Assembly (NCBI GenBank): GCA_938039145.1
Contig: CALHVG010000034.1
Coordinates: forward strand, 1-36,826
Source of the DNA: an uncultured Treponema sp.
Lineage (GTDB): Bacteria > Spirochaetota > Spirochaetia > Treponematales > Treponemataceae
Reading direction: 5' to 3'
Length of the DNA: 36,826 nt
Under the pieces are notes generated by a model. That model did no database searches. It saw nothing but the letters and a program-made list of their open reading frames with translations, and was not told where the DNA came from. Shown here piece after piece: positions 15,240 through 23,349 of the stretch. Within the stretch, counting starts at the first letter, position 1. Every line of letters begins with the position of its first letter. The position numbers and the translations under genes were made by a program.

Positions 15240-17348
15240 TCAGACTTTGAACTTACCGACTTCCCCGACAAGGCTTCTGATATTTCCTTTGTTTGTAAGT
15301 GCAAGTGCATCAACTTCGTGGACAGCTCTTGCTATCTGCTGAACGCCCGCCGCCATTTCGTTCATGGCATCTTTTACAACAACGGTAAGTTCGTCAAGTT
15401 TCCGCATTTCCTTAGCCACGCCGTTTCCGCCAAGAAGCATTTCTGCAGAGCCGTCCTTCACCTCGTTTGTGCTCATGCTTATGCTTTTTATCGCCTCAAG
15501 AACTTCCTTACTTCCGCTTTCCTGCTCGGACATTGCGGAGGCTATCTGCGCACTCATTGTACTGACGCTTGACGAAAGCTCAAAGATTGCGTTGAACTTT
15601 TCGTCAACGTTCCCCGAATTCTCGGAAAGCAGAGCAATCTCGTCGCTCAGTTTTTTTAGCGTTTCGGTTATCGTCTTTCCCTGCATACTGGATTCTTCTG
15701 CAAGTTTTCTGATTTCATCGGCTACGACGGCAAATCCTTTTCCGGCTTCGCCTGCGTGCGCCGCTTCGATTGCCGCGTTCATCGCCAAAAGATTTGTCTG
15801 GCTTGCTATGCTTTGAATAACGTTGCTTGCGTCAATAAGTCCGCCGGATTTTTCTTCGATGCCCTGCGACACAGCTATCGTCTCGGAAACAATCTGCTTT
15901 CCTGCGGCTGTAGCGTCGGAAAGAGATTTTATCATTGAATCGCTTTTTTCTACGGTCTGATTTATGGATGCAATGTTTGAGACCATCTCTTCTATTGCCG
16001 AAGACGACTGGACTACGCTTGTAGCCTGATGTTCTATGCTTCCGTTCAGAGCCTCTATCGTCCGTATTATTTCTTCCATAGTGCTTGCGGTTTCGGTTAC
16101 GCTTGCAGCCTGTGTCATAACCTGCTGCTTCACCCCGTCTATGTTCGAGCTAATCTGACTTATTGCGCTTGCAGTTTCAGTCATGTTGCTTGAAAGCTCA
16201 TCGCCTACATGCTCCATGTTCGCGCTTACATCCCCAACTACGCTTATAGAATTTCTGATTTTTTCCATAGTTTGATTGAACTTTACGCTGAGTTCCGTTA
16301 TTTCGTCGTTTCCGCGTTCAGGAAGACGCACGGTCAAGTCGCCCTCGCCTTTTGCGATGTTGTCCAAGGCGGCAACCGTTTTGCGGATGGGCTTAACAAT
16401 CGTGTACGCCAAAAAATATACAATCAGAAAAAGAATAACCGAAAGGATTATCGATGTTCCCAGCATAGAAAATGTAAGCGTCTTTACCGCATCAAGGAAC
16501 TCGTGCTTCGGCGCTCTTATAACGACAGTCCAGCCCGTGGTTTTCATTTTGGCATAACTTCCCATGTAGTTTATGCCCTTGTATTCGTAGTAGCCGATTT
16601 CGCTTTCATTCTTTGAAAGCGCCCGCTCAAGGAATTGTCCAACGCTTGAATAAATTTTGTCGTTTTTTCCTTTTTTTATGATATTCACCATGTCGTCGAC
16701 CAAAGTTTTGTCTTTGTCGCCGATTATAACTCCGTCCAAGCCCATGATGTAGCAGTTTCCGGTTTTTCCCACAACGATTCCGGAAATGTCATTCGAAAGT
16801 CCGTGCCCCGGAACTCCGGCAGAAAGCACCGCTATCACTTTTCCGTCGGAACCGTACACCGGAACTGAAAACACAATCTGCAATTTTTTCGTGTATCTTG
16901 AAATAACCGGTTCTGCTATGGCGTTCTTTCCTTGGACGCTTTGCTTGAACCAATACATATCGGAAAAATTTCCTACATAGCCTTCGGAAGTGAATCGGTT
17001 TCCGTCCAAATCCACAATCGAAAAGAAGTCAAAATTGGAGTTTGTCTCGGTTTCCTTTTGTAGAATCTTGCATTTTTCAGTGTTGGAAAGACTTGTGTCG
17101 AACATTATGGAATTTCGCGCCAATCCCGTAAGGAACTGCCACATGCTTCCCGCCATTCTGTCGATTATTTCCGCAGTGTCGACCGCCTTTTCCTTCAATT
17201 GAATCTCAACTTTGTCCATGACCGCCTTGCGCGCAATAAAAATCGAGATTCCCGAAAGAACCGCCACCGCCAGCATAAAAGCAAAACCGAAAACTAAAAC
17301 CATTTTTACACGAATTGAAGATCTTTTTACCGTGCTGTTTGTATTCAT
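15240..17348 (-). CDS. Methyl-accepting chemotaxis protein with periplasmic dCache-like sensor
   Basis: The ATG at 17348 (GGGAG upstream) gives 702 residues. The first membrane helix is at about residues 15-38. A large extracytoplasmic region (about 40-300) contains dCache-like elements such as WFKQSVQGKNAIAEPVISR and MGLDGVIIGDKD. The second helix (about 303-325) leads to a HAMP domain (VKPIRKTVAALDNIAKGEGD) and the signalling domain with the highly conserved hairpin tip QTNLLAMNAAIEAAHAGEAG. It senses a ligand, probably a small organic molecule, and controls CheA. No C-terminal CheR-tethering pentapeptide is seen. No chemotaxis kinase genes are adjacent, so it is an orphan receptor. The promoter is overlapped by a perfect palindrome. 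Confidence 0.95.
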   Translation of the reverse strand: MNTNSTVKRSSIRVKMVLVFGFAFMLAVAVLSGISIFIARKAVMDKVEIQLKEKAVDTAEIIDRMAGSMWQFLTGLARNSIMFDTSLSNTEKCKILQKETETNSNFDFFSIVDLDGNRFTSEGYVGNFSDMYWFKQSVQGKNAIAEPVISRYTKKLQIVFSVPVYGSDGKVIAVLSAGVPGHGLSNDISGIVVGKTGNCYIMGLDGVIIGDKDKTLVDDMVNIIKKGKNDKIYSSVGQFLERALSKNESEIGYYEYKGINYMGSYAKMKTTGWTVVIRAPKHEFLDAVKTLTFSMLGTSIILSVILFLIVYFLAYTIVKPIRKTVAALDNIAKGEGDLTVRLPERGNDEITELSVKFNQTMEKIRNSISVVGDVSANMEHVGDELSSNMTETASAISQISSNIDGVKQQVMTQAASVTETASTMEEIIRTIEALNGSIEHQATSVVQSSSAIEEMVSNIASINQTVEKSDSMIKSLSDATAAGKQIVSETIAVSQGIEEKSGGLIDASNVIQSIASQTNLLAMNAAIEAAHAGEAGKGFAVVADEIRKLAEESSMQGKTITETLKKLSDEIALLSENSGNVDEKFNAIFELSSSVSTMSAQIASAMSEQESGSKEVLEAIKSISMSTNEVKDGSAEMLLGGNGVAKEMRKLDELTVVVKDAMNEMAAGVQQIARAVHEVDALALTNKGNIRSLVGEVGKFKV

Positions 17349-17360
17349 AAAAGCTCCCGT

Positions 17361-17390
17361 ATAATAAAAGTTTGAAAACCGCACGTTCAA
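17361..17390 (-). promoter_or_regulatory. Promoter of the chemotaxis receptor gene
   Basis: On the minus strand, TTGAAC (17385-17390) and TATTAT (17361-17366) are 18 bp apart. It resembles a sigma70 promoter rather than the sigma28 type often used for motility genes. Confidence 0.6.
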
Positions 17391-17408
17391 AACAAATTAA
17401 GAACGTGC
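17381..17408. promoter_or_regulatory. Perfect inverted repeat overlapping the receptor -35 box, candidate operator
   Basis: GCACGTTC (17381-17388) and GAACGTGC (17401-17408) are exact reverse complements separated by 12 bp. The left arm contains most of the -35 hexamer. No T-run follows on either side, so it is not a terminator. A dimeric repressor or activator site is the simplest reading. Confidence 0.5.
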
Positions 17409-17738
17409 ATACAATTCCATTGATATGTTTTTATTTTTGAGGCTGAACGAACCGCAAAACCGTAGAAACTACACATTCATAGATGAAAACAAAAAAGCTC
17501 CATGAAGCGCACCTTTTTTTTAATGTTATATAAAATATTTCGGGGAAGGAGGAGGATATTTCATCTCAATTAAAATCGGAAAAAGTACAGTCGTAAGCAT
17601 GGATAGATTCTAAAGTTCTTTTTGGAATAAGTCAAAACAATTTTTTATAAATAGCTTCTCAAGAACTGAAAAAGGGCTAGACAGATATGCGTTCAAATTG
17701 CATATTAACAGTATAAATTTAACTTCAAGGAGAATAAA
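17409..17738. other. AT-rich intergenic DNA upstream of the rhodanese gene
   Basis: No gene is seen in this 330 bp. An orphan purine-rich Shine-Dalgarno-like run GAAGGAGGAGG (17545-17555) has no ATG, GTG or TTG at a suitable distance. It follows TATAAA at about 17528, so it might mark an unannotated short leader or a decayed gene. A promoter for the rhodanese gene near GTATAAATT (about 17710) is possible but its -35 is poor. Confidence 0.5.
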
Positions 17739-18134
17739 ATGAAGATAAAATCGATTTTGCTTGCTCTTATAGCAACGCTTTCGTTCGCAGCCTGCGCAAC
17801 AGCGGAAAACTCAAAAAGGATTACGCCCGCTCAAGTAAAAGCTATGCTTGAAAAAGGCGAAGCAACCCTTGTGGACGTAAGAAGGGCGGACGAATACAAA
17901 GCTTCCCACATTCCGGGAGCAATTCTTATTCCGAACGAGACAATCGGCTCAAATATGCCTAAAGAACTCCCGGATTTGAACGCGACAATAATCGTATATT
18001 GCCGCTCGGGACGAAGAAGTGAGATGGCTGCAAAAAAGCTTGAACTCACCGGATACAAAAACGTCTTTGACATGGGCGGAATAACAAGCTGGAAATACAA
18101 AACCGTAAGCGGCATGGAAAAAGGAATGTTCTAA
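17739..18134 (+). CDS. Rhodanese-like lipoprotein
   Basis: This 131-residue protein has a signal peptide and an FAAC lipobox near residue 19, which places it as a lipoprotein in the periplasm. The rhodanese domain shows VDVRRADEYKASHIPGA (CH2A-like) and the active loop YCRSGRRSEMAA, whose Cys is the sulfur-carrying residue. It should bind or transfer sulfane sulfur, though its physiological partner is unknown. AAGGAG sits six bases before the ATG. It is a single-gene unit convergent with the EF-G gene, with 58 bases between stops. Confidence 0.9.
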   Translation: MKIKSILLALIATLSFAACATAENSKRITPAQVKAMLEKGEATLVDVRRADEYKASHIPGAILIPNETIGSNMPKELPDLNATIIVYCRSGRRSEMAAKKLELTGYKNVFDMGGITSWKYKTVSGMEKGMF

Positions 18135-18192
18135 ATCCGGCGCGCAAAACAGGGGTAAGGGAATTCCGGCTCGTTATTAAAAAGGGCGCTCG

Positions 18193-20238
18193 TTAAAGTC
18201 CGCCAGCTTTCAGCTGAAAATGACTGAATTCCATAGCGAAGCCTGCCCTCCCCTGTGTAGCTGAACGCAGCGAAGTTGAAAAACCGAACATCTTTGCCAT
18301 CGGCGCTTGCGCGTGGATTACCTCGCCGTGCGCCTTTGAATCTTCGCCCAGAATGATTCCGCCTCTTGAAGTCATCTGGCTCATCGCTTCTCCCGTAAAT
18401 TCTTTCGGACAATTTATATCAACATTCATCACGGGCTCAAGAAGTTCAGGGACTGCCATATTGCAGGCTTTGTCAAATGCAATCGATGCACACGCGGCAT
18501 ATGCGGCGGGATTTGCCGTCTCCTCGCTGTAAGAAATTCCTGTAACAACGATTCCGGTATCCGTGCATGGATAGCCGTAATTGATTCCCGACGAAAGCGA
18601 ACTTTCAAATCCGTCCCTGACCGCTTCAAATATTTCTTCGGGGATTTCAGAATTGTTTTTGACAAGACATTCATAACTGTTTCCGCTTCCCAACTCGCGG
18701 CGGAACACTTTGCAGGTAATTTCACATTCAGCAGGCTTTCCCGCAATAAGTTTTTCGAATTTTTCGGTGATTTCCGCAGTTCCCGCAACGGATTCCCTGT
18801 ATGTAACCTGAGGAGAGCCTACCCTGCACTGAACTTTAAAATCATCCTTCATTCTTGTAACAAGAACATCAAGATGAAGTTCTCCCATGCCGCTTATTAT
18901 TAGCTGCCCCGTCTCCGAATCTTCGTGATATGTGAAAGTCGGGTCTTCCTTGGAAAGAATTTCAAGAGTTTCGTTCATCTTTTCCCGTTCGCTCATAGTT
19001 TCTGGCTCAAGCGCAACCGAAATCACAGGCTCCGGAAAAACAGGCTCTTCAAGAAGAACAGGCCAGCCTTCACTTCCGATTGAATCCCCCGTCTGAGAAA
19101 GTTTAAGCCCCACAAAAACCGCAATATCGCCCGCCTCTACGGAACTGAGCGGCTCGGATTTATCGGCGTGCATCCTCAATATTCTGTTTACACGCTCACG
19201 TTTTTTCTTTGTCGTATTGTAAATCTGAGTTCCGGACGCGATTTTTCCCGAATACATACGGACGTAACAAAGGCTTCCCATCTCGCGGTCGTACTGAACT
19301 TTGAACACAAGAGCCAATGCCTGTTTTGAAGCGTCGCACGGAACTTCCACGGATTCCTCGGCGTTCTTTTTTACGTGAAGCCCTTCTGCGAAAGGAACAT
19401 CTGTAGGGCAAGGAAGATAGTCCACAATTGCGTCTATCAACGGCTGTACCCCCTGATTATGACGAGCGGAGCCCATCACAAACGGAACTATAGCGCGCCC
19501 TATCGTAGCTTTTCTTATAGAAGTTTTAAGCATTTCGTCCGTTATTTTTCCGCCATCAAGATAGATTTCGGTAAGCTCATCGTCGCAAGAAGCCACAGAA
19601 TCAATAAGTTTTTCGCGCCATTTTTCAGCCGCCTCTTTTCTTGAAGAATCTATCTCGCATTCCGAAAGAGTTTCTCCCTCGTCGCCTTCAAAACGAATCT
19701 CCTTCATTTTTACAAGATCTATCACGCCCTCGAACGCCTGCCCTTCCCCGATAGGAATCTGAAGAGCAACGCATTCAACGCCAAACTTCTGATGAACGTC
19801 TTCCATAGAGCCGAAAAAGTCCGCACCTACTCTGTCCATCTTGTTCATAAAACACATTCTGGGAACGGAAAATTTGTCCGCCTGCTTCCATACAGTTTCC
19901 GTCTGCGGCTGAACTCCGTCCACGGCACAGATTACCGCAACCGCACCGTCAAGCACCCTTAAAGAACGCTCAACCTCGGCTGTAAAATCAACATGACCGG
20001 GGGTGTCGATGATATTTATCTGATAGTCTTTCCAATAAGTTGTCGTGGCGGCGGAGCAGATGGTGATTCCTCTGTCCTGTTCCTGCTGCATCCAGTCCAT
20101 AGTCGCCTGCCCGTCGTCTATCTCGCCGATTTTGTGAATCTTTCCTGTATAAAAAAGTATTCGCTCGGTTGTTGTGGTTTTTCCGGCATCTATGTGCGCC
20201 ATAATTCCGATGTTACGCATTTTCTTGAGGTCAGCCAT
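18193..20238 (-). CDS. fusA: Elongation factor G (possibly a paralog)
   Basis: This 681-residue translational GTPase has G1 AHIDAGKTTTTERI (about residues 14-27), G2 RGITICSAAT, G3 DTPGHVDFTAEVERSLRVLD, and G4 NKMDRVGADFF. Domain II, III and IV signatures follow: SGMGELHLDVLVTRM, then ESSLSSGINYGYPCTD, and GRAGFAMEFSHFQ near the end. It drives translocation or ribosome recycling in the cytoplasm. It is slightly shorter than the usual 690-700 residues and stands alone, not beside rpsL, rpsG or tuf. Spirochetes are known to carry two EF-G genes with divided roles, so this may be either; the sequence alone does not decide it. AGGA precedes the ATG. Confidence 0.93.
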   Translation of the reverse strand: MADLKKMRNIGIMAHIDAGKTTTTERILFYTGKIHKIGEIDDGQATMDWMQQEQDRGITICSAATTTYWKDYQINIIDTPGHVDFTAEVERSLRVLDGAVAVICAVDGVQPQTETVWKQADKFSVPRMCFMNKMDRVGADFFGSMEDVHQKFGVECVALQIPIGEGQAFEGVIDLVKMKEIRFEGDEGETLSECEIDSSRKEAAEKWREKLIDSVASCDDELTEIYLDGGKITDEMLKTSIRKATIGRAIVPFVMGSARHNQGVQPLIDAIVDYLPCPTDVPFAEGLHVKKNAEESVEVPCDASKQALALVFKVQYDREMGSLCYVRMYSGKIASGTQIYNTTKKKRERVNRILRMHADKSEPLSSVEAGDIAVFVGLKLSQTGDSIGSEGWPVLLEEPVFPEPVISVALEPETMSEREKMNETLEILSKEDPTFTYHEDSETGQLIISGMGELHLDVLVTRMKDDFKVQCRVGSPQVTYRESVAGTAEITEKFEKLIAGKPAECEITCKVFRRELGSGNSYECLVKNNSEIPEEIFEAVRDGFESSLSSGINYGYPCTDTGIVVTGISYSEETANPAAYAACASIAFDKACNMAVPELLEPVMNVDINCPKEFTGEAMSQMTSRGGIILGEDSKAHGEVIHAQAPMAKMFGFSTSLRSATQGRAGFAMEFSHFQLKAGGL

Positions 20239-20273
20239 TTACGTCTTCCTGTAAGGTTAGAATATAGACTTCG

Positions 20274-20302
20274 ATATTACAAAATTTCATGCTGTTGTTC
20301 AA
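20274..20302 (-). promoter_or_regulatory. Candidate promoter of the EF-G gene
   Basis: On the minus strand, TTGAAC (20297-20302) and TAATAT (20274-20279) are separated by 17 bp and lead to a 30-base leader with AGGA before the ATG. Confidence 0.5.
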
Positions 20303-20356
20303 TTTGCCCTAAAAACTAAGCGGATTTGAAAATGCTTTTGATTCAGCGCCGGGATT

Positions 20357-21352
20357 TTACAAAGCCTTGCAAAACTTTTTTCCCGCAATAAAAGAACCGG
20401 AAAACCTTAATCCCGCGGAAAAATCGAACCGCATTGCCTTATGCCCGGCTTCTTGCCCCGAAGGCGAAAAATAGTCTTTTGCAAAGCCTTCGTAAAAACA
20501 AGTTTCGCCCTTTATTTCGCTTCCAAAAAGGTATTCCATGCCTACGACAAAATCAAAACGCTCCGTAAGCGAATATAAAAACTCCGCCCTTGCAAAAAAA
20601 TGCTTAAAAAAATCCTTTTGAACCGCACGGATACTGAATCCGCCGTCCGAAGAAGAAAACGAATCAAGATGATGGTCTACAAAATGGCTGTAAACAAAAG
20701 GGGAAATCGAAAAATCAACCGAAACGGAAAACCGCGCAAAAGGCTTTGCGGAAAAACCGATGCCCGTAAACGTATAAAACGCTTGCGAAGAAAAATCAAT
20801 TCCGTAAAGCCGCGCGTAAAACTTTGCGTAAGGGCTTTCCCATGAAACGTCATTTTTCAGCCCGGTGGACGAAGTAATTCCGTACCGACCGCTTCCGTTC
20901 CGTGCCGAAAAAGAATCGTAATAAAAAGAAGAACGCACAAGCGGATAAAACGAAAATACGGAAGAAAGGCGAAAATCGTATTTCATGCAAACGGAAGCAG
21001 AAAAATTAAGAACAGAACGCTCCTCGTGCACGGAATAGCACGTCTTGATTCCGTCAAGGTTCCAGTCGGAATCCTCAAAGCTGCCGGAAACAAGAGGAAG
21101 CGAATAGGAAAACGCCGCGTCAAACGAAAAATCCGAAACGCAAAAACCTGCGGAAAGCGAAATACCGCAAAGAGGAAGCTGCTTCCATTCAAGAAGGCTT
21201 ATCTTTTTTCCGCCGGAAGAATAAACGGACTCGTCGATTTTTCCTGCAACAATTTCTAAAGCAGGTGACGCATGAAAATTAATATTTGTTCGGCTGAAAA
21301 CCGAAAACGGAACAAAAAGCAAAAGACAGAACGGAAGCAGAGCTCTTTTCAT
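20357..21352 (-). CDS. Omptin-family outer-membrane protease
   Basis: The ATG at 21352 gives 331 residues with a clear signal peptide (1-20, ending VFSR). A longer frame from 21436 would run through a terminator and is rejected. The body is a beta-barrel with omptin landmarks: GKKISLLEWK (48-57) corresponds to the GGRKVSQLDWK region of OmpT, SFEDSDWNLD (91-100) carries the Asp pair D94/D96 matching OmpT D83/D85, and FVDHHLD (224-230) gives D226/H228 matching D210/H212. All four catalytic positions are therefore present. It should cleave peptides at the cell surface. A 14-residue tail follows what would normally be the last strand (FDFSAGLRF). The lipoprotein gene lies 100 bases upstream with a terminator between. 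Confidence 0.72.
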   Translation of the reverse strand: MKRALLPFCLLLFVPFSVFSRTNINFHASPALEIVAGKIDESVYSSGGKKISLLEWKQLPLCGISLSAGFCVSDFSFDAAFSYSLPLVSGSFEDSDWNLDGIKTCYSVHEERSVLNFSASVCMKYDFRLSSVFSFYPLVRSSFYYDSFSARNGSGRYGITSSTGLKNDVSWESPYAKFYARLYGIDFSSQAFYTFTGIGFSAKPFARFSVSVDFSISPFVYSHFVDHHLDSFSSSDGGFSIRAVQKDFFKHFFARAEFLYSLTERFDFVVGMEYLFGSEIKGETCFYEGFAKDYFSPSGQEAGHKAMRFDFSAGLRFSGSFIAGKKFCKAL

Positions 21353-21391
21353 AAAGTCCACAAAAAGTCCGCGAAAACAATTCGTATGAAC

Positions 21392-21425
21392 AAAAAAGGC
21401 CGCCCTGCATTTAGGCAGCCTTTTT
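21392..21425 (-). terminator. Intrinsic terminator after the lipoprotein gene
   Basis: On the minus strand, AAGGCTGCC pairs with GGCGGCCTT (one G-T pair) across a 9-nt loop and is followed by six T. It lies between the lipoprotein and omptin genes, so the omptin depends on readthrough or its own promoter. Confidence 0.92.
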
Positions 21426-21451
21426 AAAACGTTCATGCAAATCGCAGAATC

Positions 21452-22273
21452 TTATTCCTCTACAGGAACAAGAGCGTTACCCTGAACATCGGTAAGTTTC
21501 CATTCGCCGGCAAGCGAGCTGTTCGGATAAACGTTGGCATACACCGCAAGAAAGTTTTTCGTAGCCTTTGTGTAACCGGTTACATCCGGATTGATGTTCA
21601 CTTTGGGAACATTAGAAGCGGACAACGCATCGTCTTTTACCTTTCCGTTTTTATCAAGGGCATCCGCCTTTAAAAGATAAACCGTGAACTTTCCGTTATC
21701 TTCCGCTTTTACATAAATAACCGCAACAATGTCGTCTTTTTTTCCGTCGCCGTCCGCATCAACCAATTCATAGCCGGGAATAGTCTCAAAGATTTTAGGC
21801 GGTTTTGGAACAATATTGATTTCCTTAGGATTTTTTCCCGTAGCGGACGCTGAAGCTCCGAAGTTCTTTGCCTGAATGTCAACGATATTCTCAAACTTTG
21901 AGCAATAGGCTTCAATTGTTGTTCCGTTGAACCTTGTTCCCAAAACAAAGAAGTCCTTTGCATCCTTAACACCTGACGCGCTGTCCTTCAAGTCCCAAAT
22001 AAAGCCCATAACACCGCCGCCCGTAGCAGAACTTGCAGGCTTTCCCGCTTCCAAATTCTTTATGGTAACGGTGCATACGCCGCCTTCGTGTTTAAGCCCC
22101 GTGGTCTTGTAGCCGCGGCTTGTATCAGAAGTGCTGTTATGATAGTCAATCTTATAATTTGAGCCTGACCCCTTGAGCATGGTGTTATCATCGTCCTTAA
22201 AACCGCAGCTTACAAAAGCCGCTGCCGCAACAAAAGACACCGCAACAATCAATAATTTCTTTGCAAGTTTCAT
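21452..22273 (-). CDS. Lipoprotein of unknown function with a Ca-binding-like motif
   Basis: The start is the second ATG of two close ones: GAGG lies 7 bases before it but only 1 base before the first. The 273-residue product has a signal peptide and the lipobox FVSCG at about residue 23. The mature part is rich in Lys, Asp, Gly and Ser. DADGDGKKDDI (about residues 180-190) resembles a dockerin or thrombospondin type-3 calcium loop, but it occurs only once. IWDLKDSASGVKDAKDFFVL and LAVYANVYPNSSLAGEWKL recall surface lipoproteins of treponemes, but I cannot name a family. It probably sits on the outer membrane. It is separated from the omptin gene by a strong terminator. Confidence 0.7.
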   Translation of the reverse strand: MKLAKKLLIVAVSFVAAAAFVSCGFKDDDNTMLKGSGSNYKIDYHNSTSDTSRGYKTTGLKHEGGVCTVTIKNLEAGKPASSATGGGVMGFIWDLKDSASGVKDAKDFFVLGTRFNGTTIEAYCSKFENIVDIQAKNFGASASATGKNPKEINIVPKPPKIFETIPGYELVDADGDGKKDDIVAVIYVKAEDNGKFTVYLLKADALDKNGKVKDDALSASNVPKVNINPDVTGYTKATKNFLAVYANVYPNSSLAGEWKLTDVQGNALVPVEE

Positions 22274-22379
22274 TTTCATACCTCACGATAAATTTGAACG
22301 CTAAAACATAATGTTATAAGCGTTTCGTAAAGCCTATAGAGAAATCTGTACAAAGTCAAGAAAAGTGTTCTTATCCGTC

Positions 22380-22510
22380 TGCCCCGAAGGAGAAAAATAG
22401 TCTTTTGCAAAGCCTTCGTAAAAACAAGTTTCGCCCTTTATTTCGCTTCCAAAAAGGTATTCCATGCCCACGACAAAATCAAAACGCTCCGTAAGCGAAT
22501 ACAAAAACTC
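22380..22510 (-). pseudogene. Duplicated omptin gene fragment
   Basis: These 131 bp repeat 20454-20584 of the omptin gene in the same orientation with only four base differences, all synonymous in the omptin frame. The fragment covers residues 258-300 (EFLYSLTERFD to FSPSGQ) and sits in an open frame of 80 codons (22334-22576) with unrelated ends and no credible ribosome site. The flanks show no similarity to the omptin gene, so this is a relic of a second copy or a short segmental duplication. The 334 bp between the lipoprotein and methyltransferase genes otherwise hold only the promoter at 22571-22600. Confidence 0.85.
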
Positions 22511-22570
22511 AAAAAGCGACCTCTCTTCGGTGTAAAAAGTTTTAGCCCTGCCATAAAATATTTTCGAGCA

Positions 22571-22600
22571 TTTCACCTTGCGCTTATTTTATGCTATGTT
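22571..22600 (+). promoter_or_regulatory. Candidate promoter with leaderless geometry for the methyltransferase gene
   Basis: TATGTT (22595-22600) ends 7 bases before the ATG at 22608. A weak -35 (TTTCAC or TTCACC, 22571-22577) lies 17-18 bp upstream. No Shine-Dalgarno sequence is present. Confidence 0.4.
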
Positions 22601-22607
22601 TACACAC

Positions 22608-23315
22608 ATGGAAAATGCCCTTTACCTTATCCCCGTAACGCTTGGGGATTCCCCGTGGGAAAACACAATTCCGTCATTCAACAAAGAGATTGTCGCCGGA
22701 ATAGACAGTTTTATCGTGGAAAGCCGGAAGTCGGCAGTCAGGTTCTTAAAGAAAATCGTTCCCGAAAAAGACATAGATTCCTGCGTATTCAGAGAACTGA
22801 ACGAACACACGGACACGGAAAAAATCACGGACTACCTTGACCCAATCTTAAAAGAAAAAAAGCCCGTCGGACTTTTAAGCGATGCAGGCTGCCCTGCAGT
22901 TGCCGATCCCGGAAGCGAAGCCGTACTTCTTGCCCACAGAAAAAAAATCAGAGTAATTCCGCTTGCAGGCCCTTCTTCAATCATTTTGTCGCTTATGGCA
23001 AGCGGATTTTCAGGGCAGAGCTTTTCGTTCAACGGCTACCTTCCTGCAAAACCCGGCGAAAGAGAAGCAAAACTTAAAGTCCTTGAAAACAGAGCGCTGA
23101 GAGAAAGAGAAACCCAGATTTTCATCGAAACGCCATACAGAAACAGAAAAATGTTCGATTCAATAATCCGCGTATTAAAAGATGAAACAATGCTCTGCGT
23201 CGCTTCGGGAATCACCACGGAACAGGAACTCATAAGAACGCAAAAAATATCCGCCTGGAAAAAGGCGGGATTCCCGGACATAGAAAAAGTTCCGGCAATT
23301 TTTCTTATTTTTTGA
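22608..23315 (+). CDS. SAM-dependent methyltransferase, RsmI-related (tetrapyrrole methylase fold)
   Basis: The family begins at MENALYLIPVTLGD, fixing the start at 22608; an ATG-like extension to 22578 crosses the promoter. The 235-residue protein shows LLSDAGCPAVADPGSEAVLL (the SAM-site motif of RsmI-like enzymes), PLAGPSSIILSLMASG, FSFNGYLPAKPGERE and IFIETPYRNRKMFDSI. RsmI 2'-O-methylates cytidine 1402 of 16S rRNA. This shorter variant, starting directly with LYLIPVTLG and lacking the EDTR region of classic RsmI, is a related subgroup whose target is less certain. The exonuclease gene follows 34 bases later. Confidence 0.85.
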   Translation: MENALYLIPVTLGDSPWENTIPSFNKEIVAGIDSFIVESRKSAVRFLKKIVPEKDIDSCVFRELNEHTDTEKITDYLDPILKEKKPVGLLSDAGCPAVADPGSEAVLLAHRKKIRVIPLAGPSSIILSLMASGFSGQSFSFNGYLPAKPGEREAKLKVLENRALRERETQIFIETPYRNRKMFDSIIRVLKDETMLCVASGITTEQELIRTQKISAWKKAGFPDIEKVPAIFLIF

Positions 23316-23349
23316 TAACCCATATAAAACCATTTTATGGAGTACCCCC

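Noticed and set aside
14904..15572. 222-codon plus-strand frame
   Set aside because: It is antisense to the tRNA-Leu, the hairpin element and the end of the chemoreceptor gene; no ribosome site and no recognisable domain.
20357..21436. Longer start for the omptin at 21436
   Set aside because: The extra 28 codons read through a strong terminator hairpin, and the signal peptide begins at the ATG at 21352.
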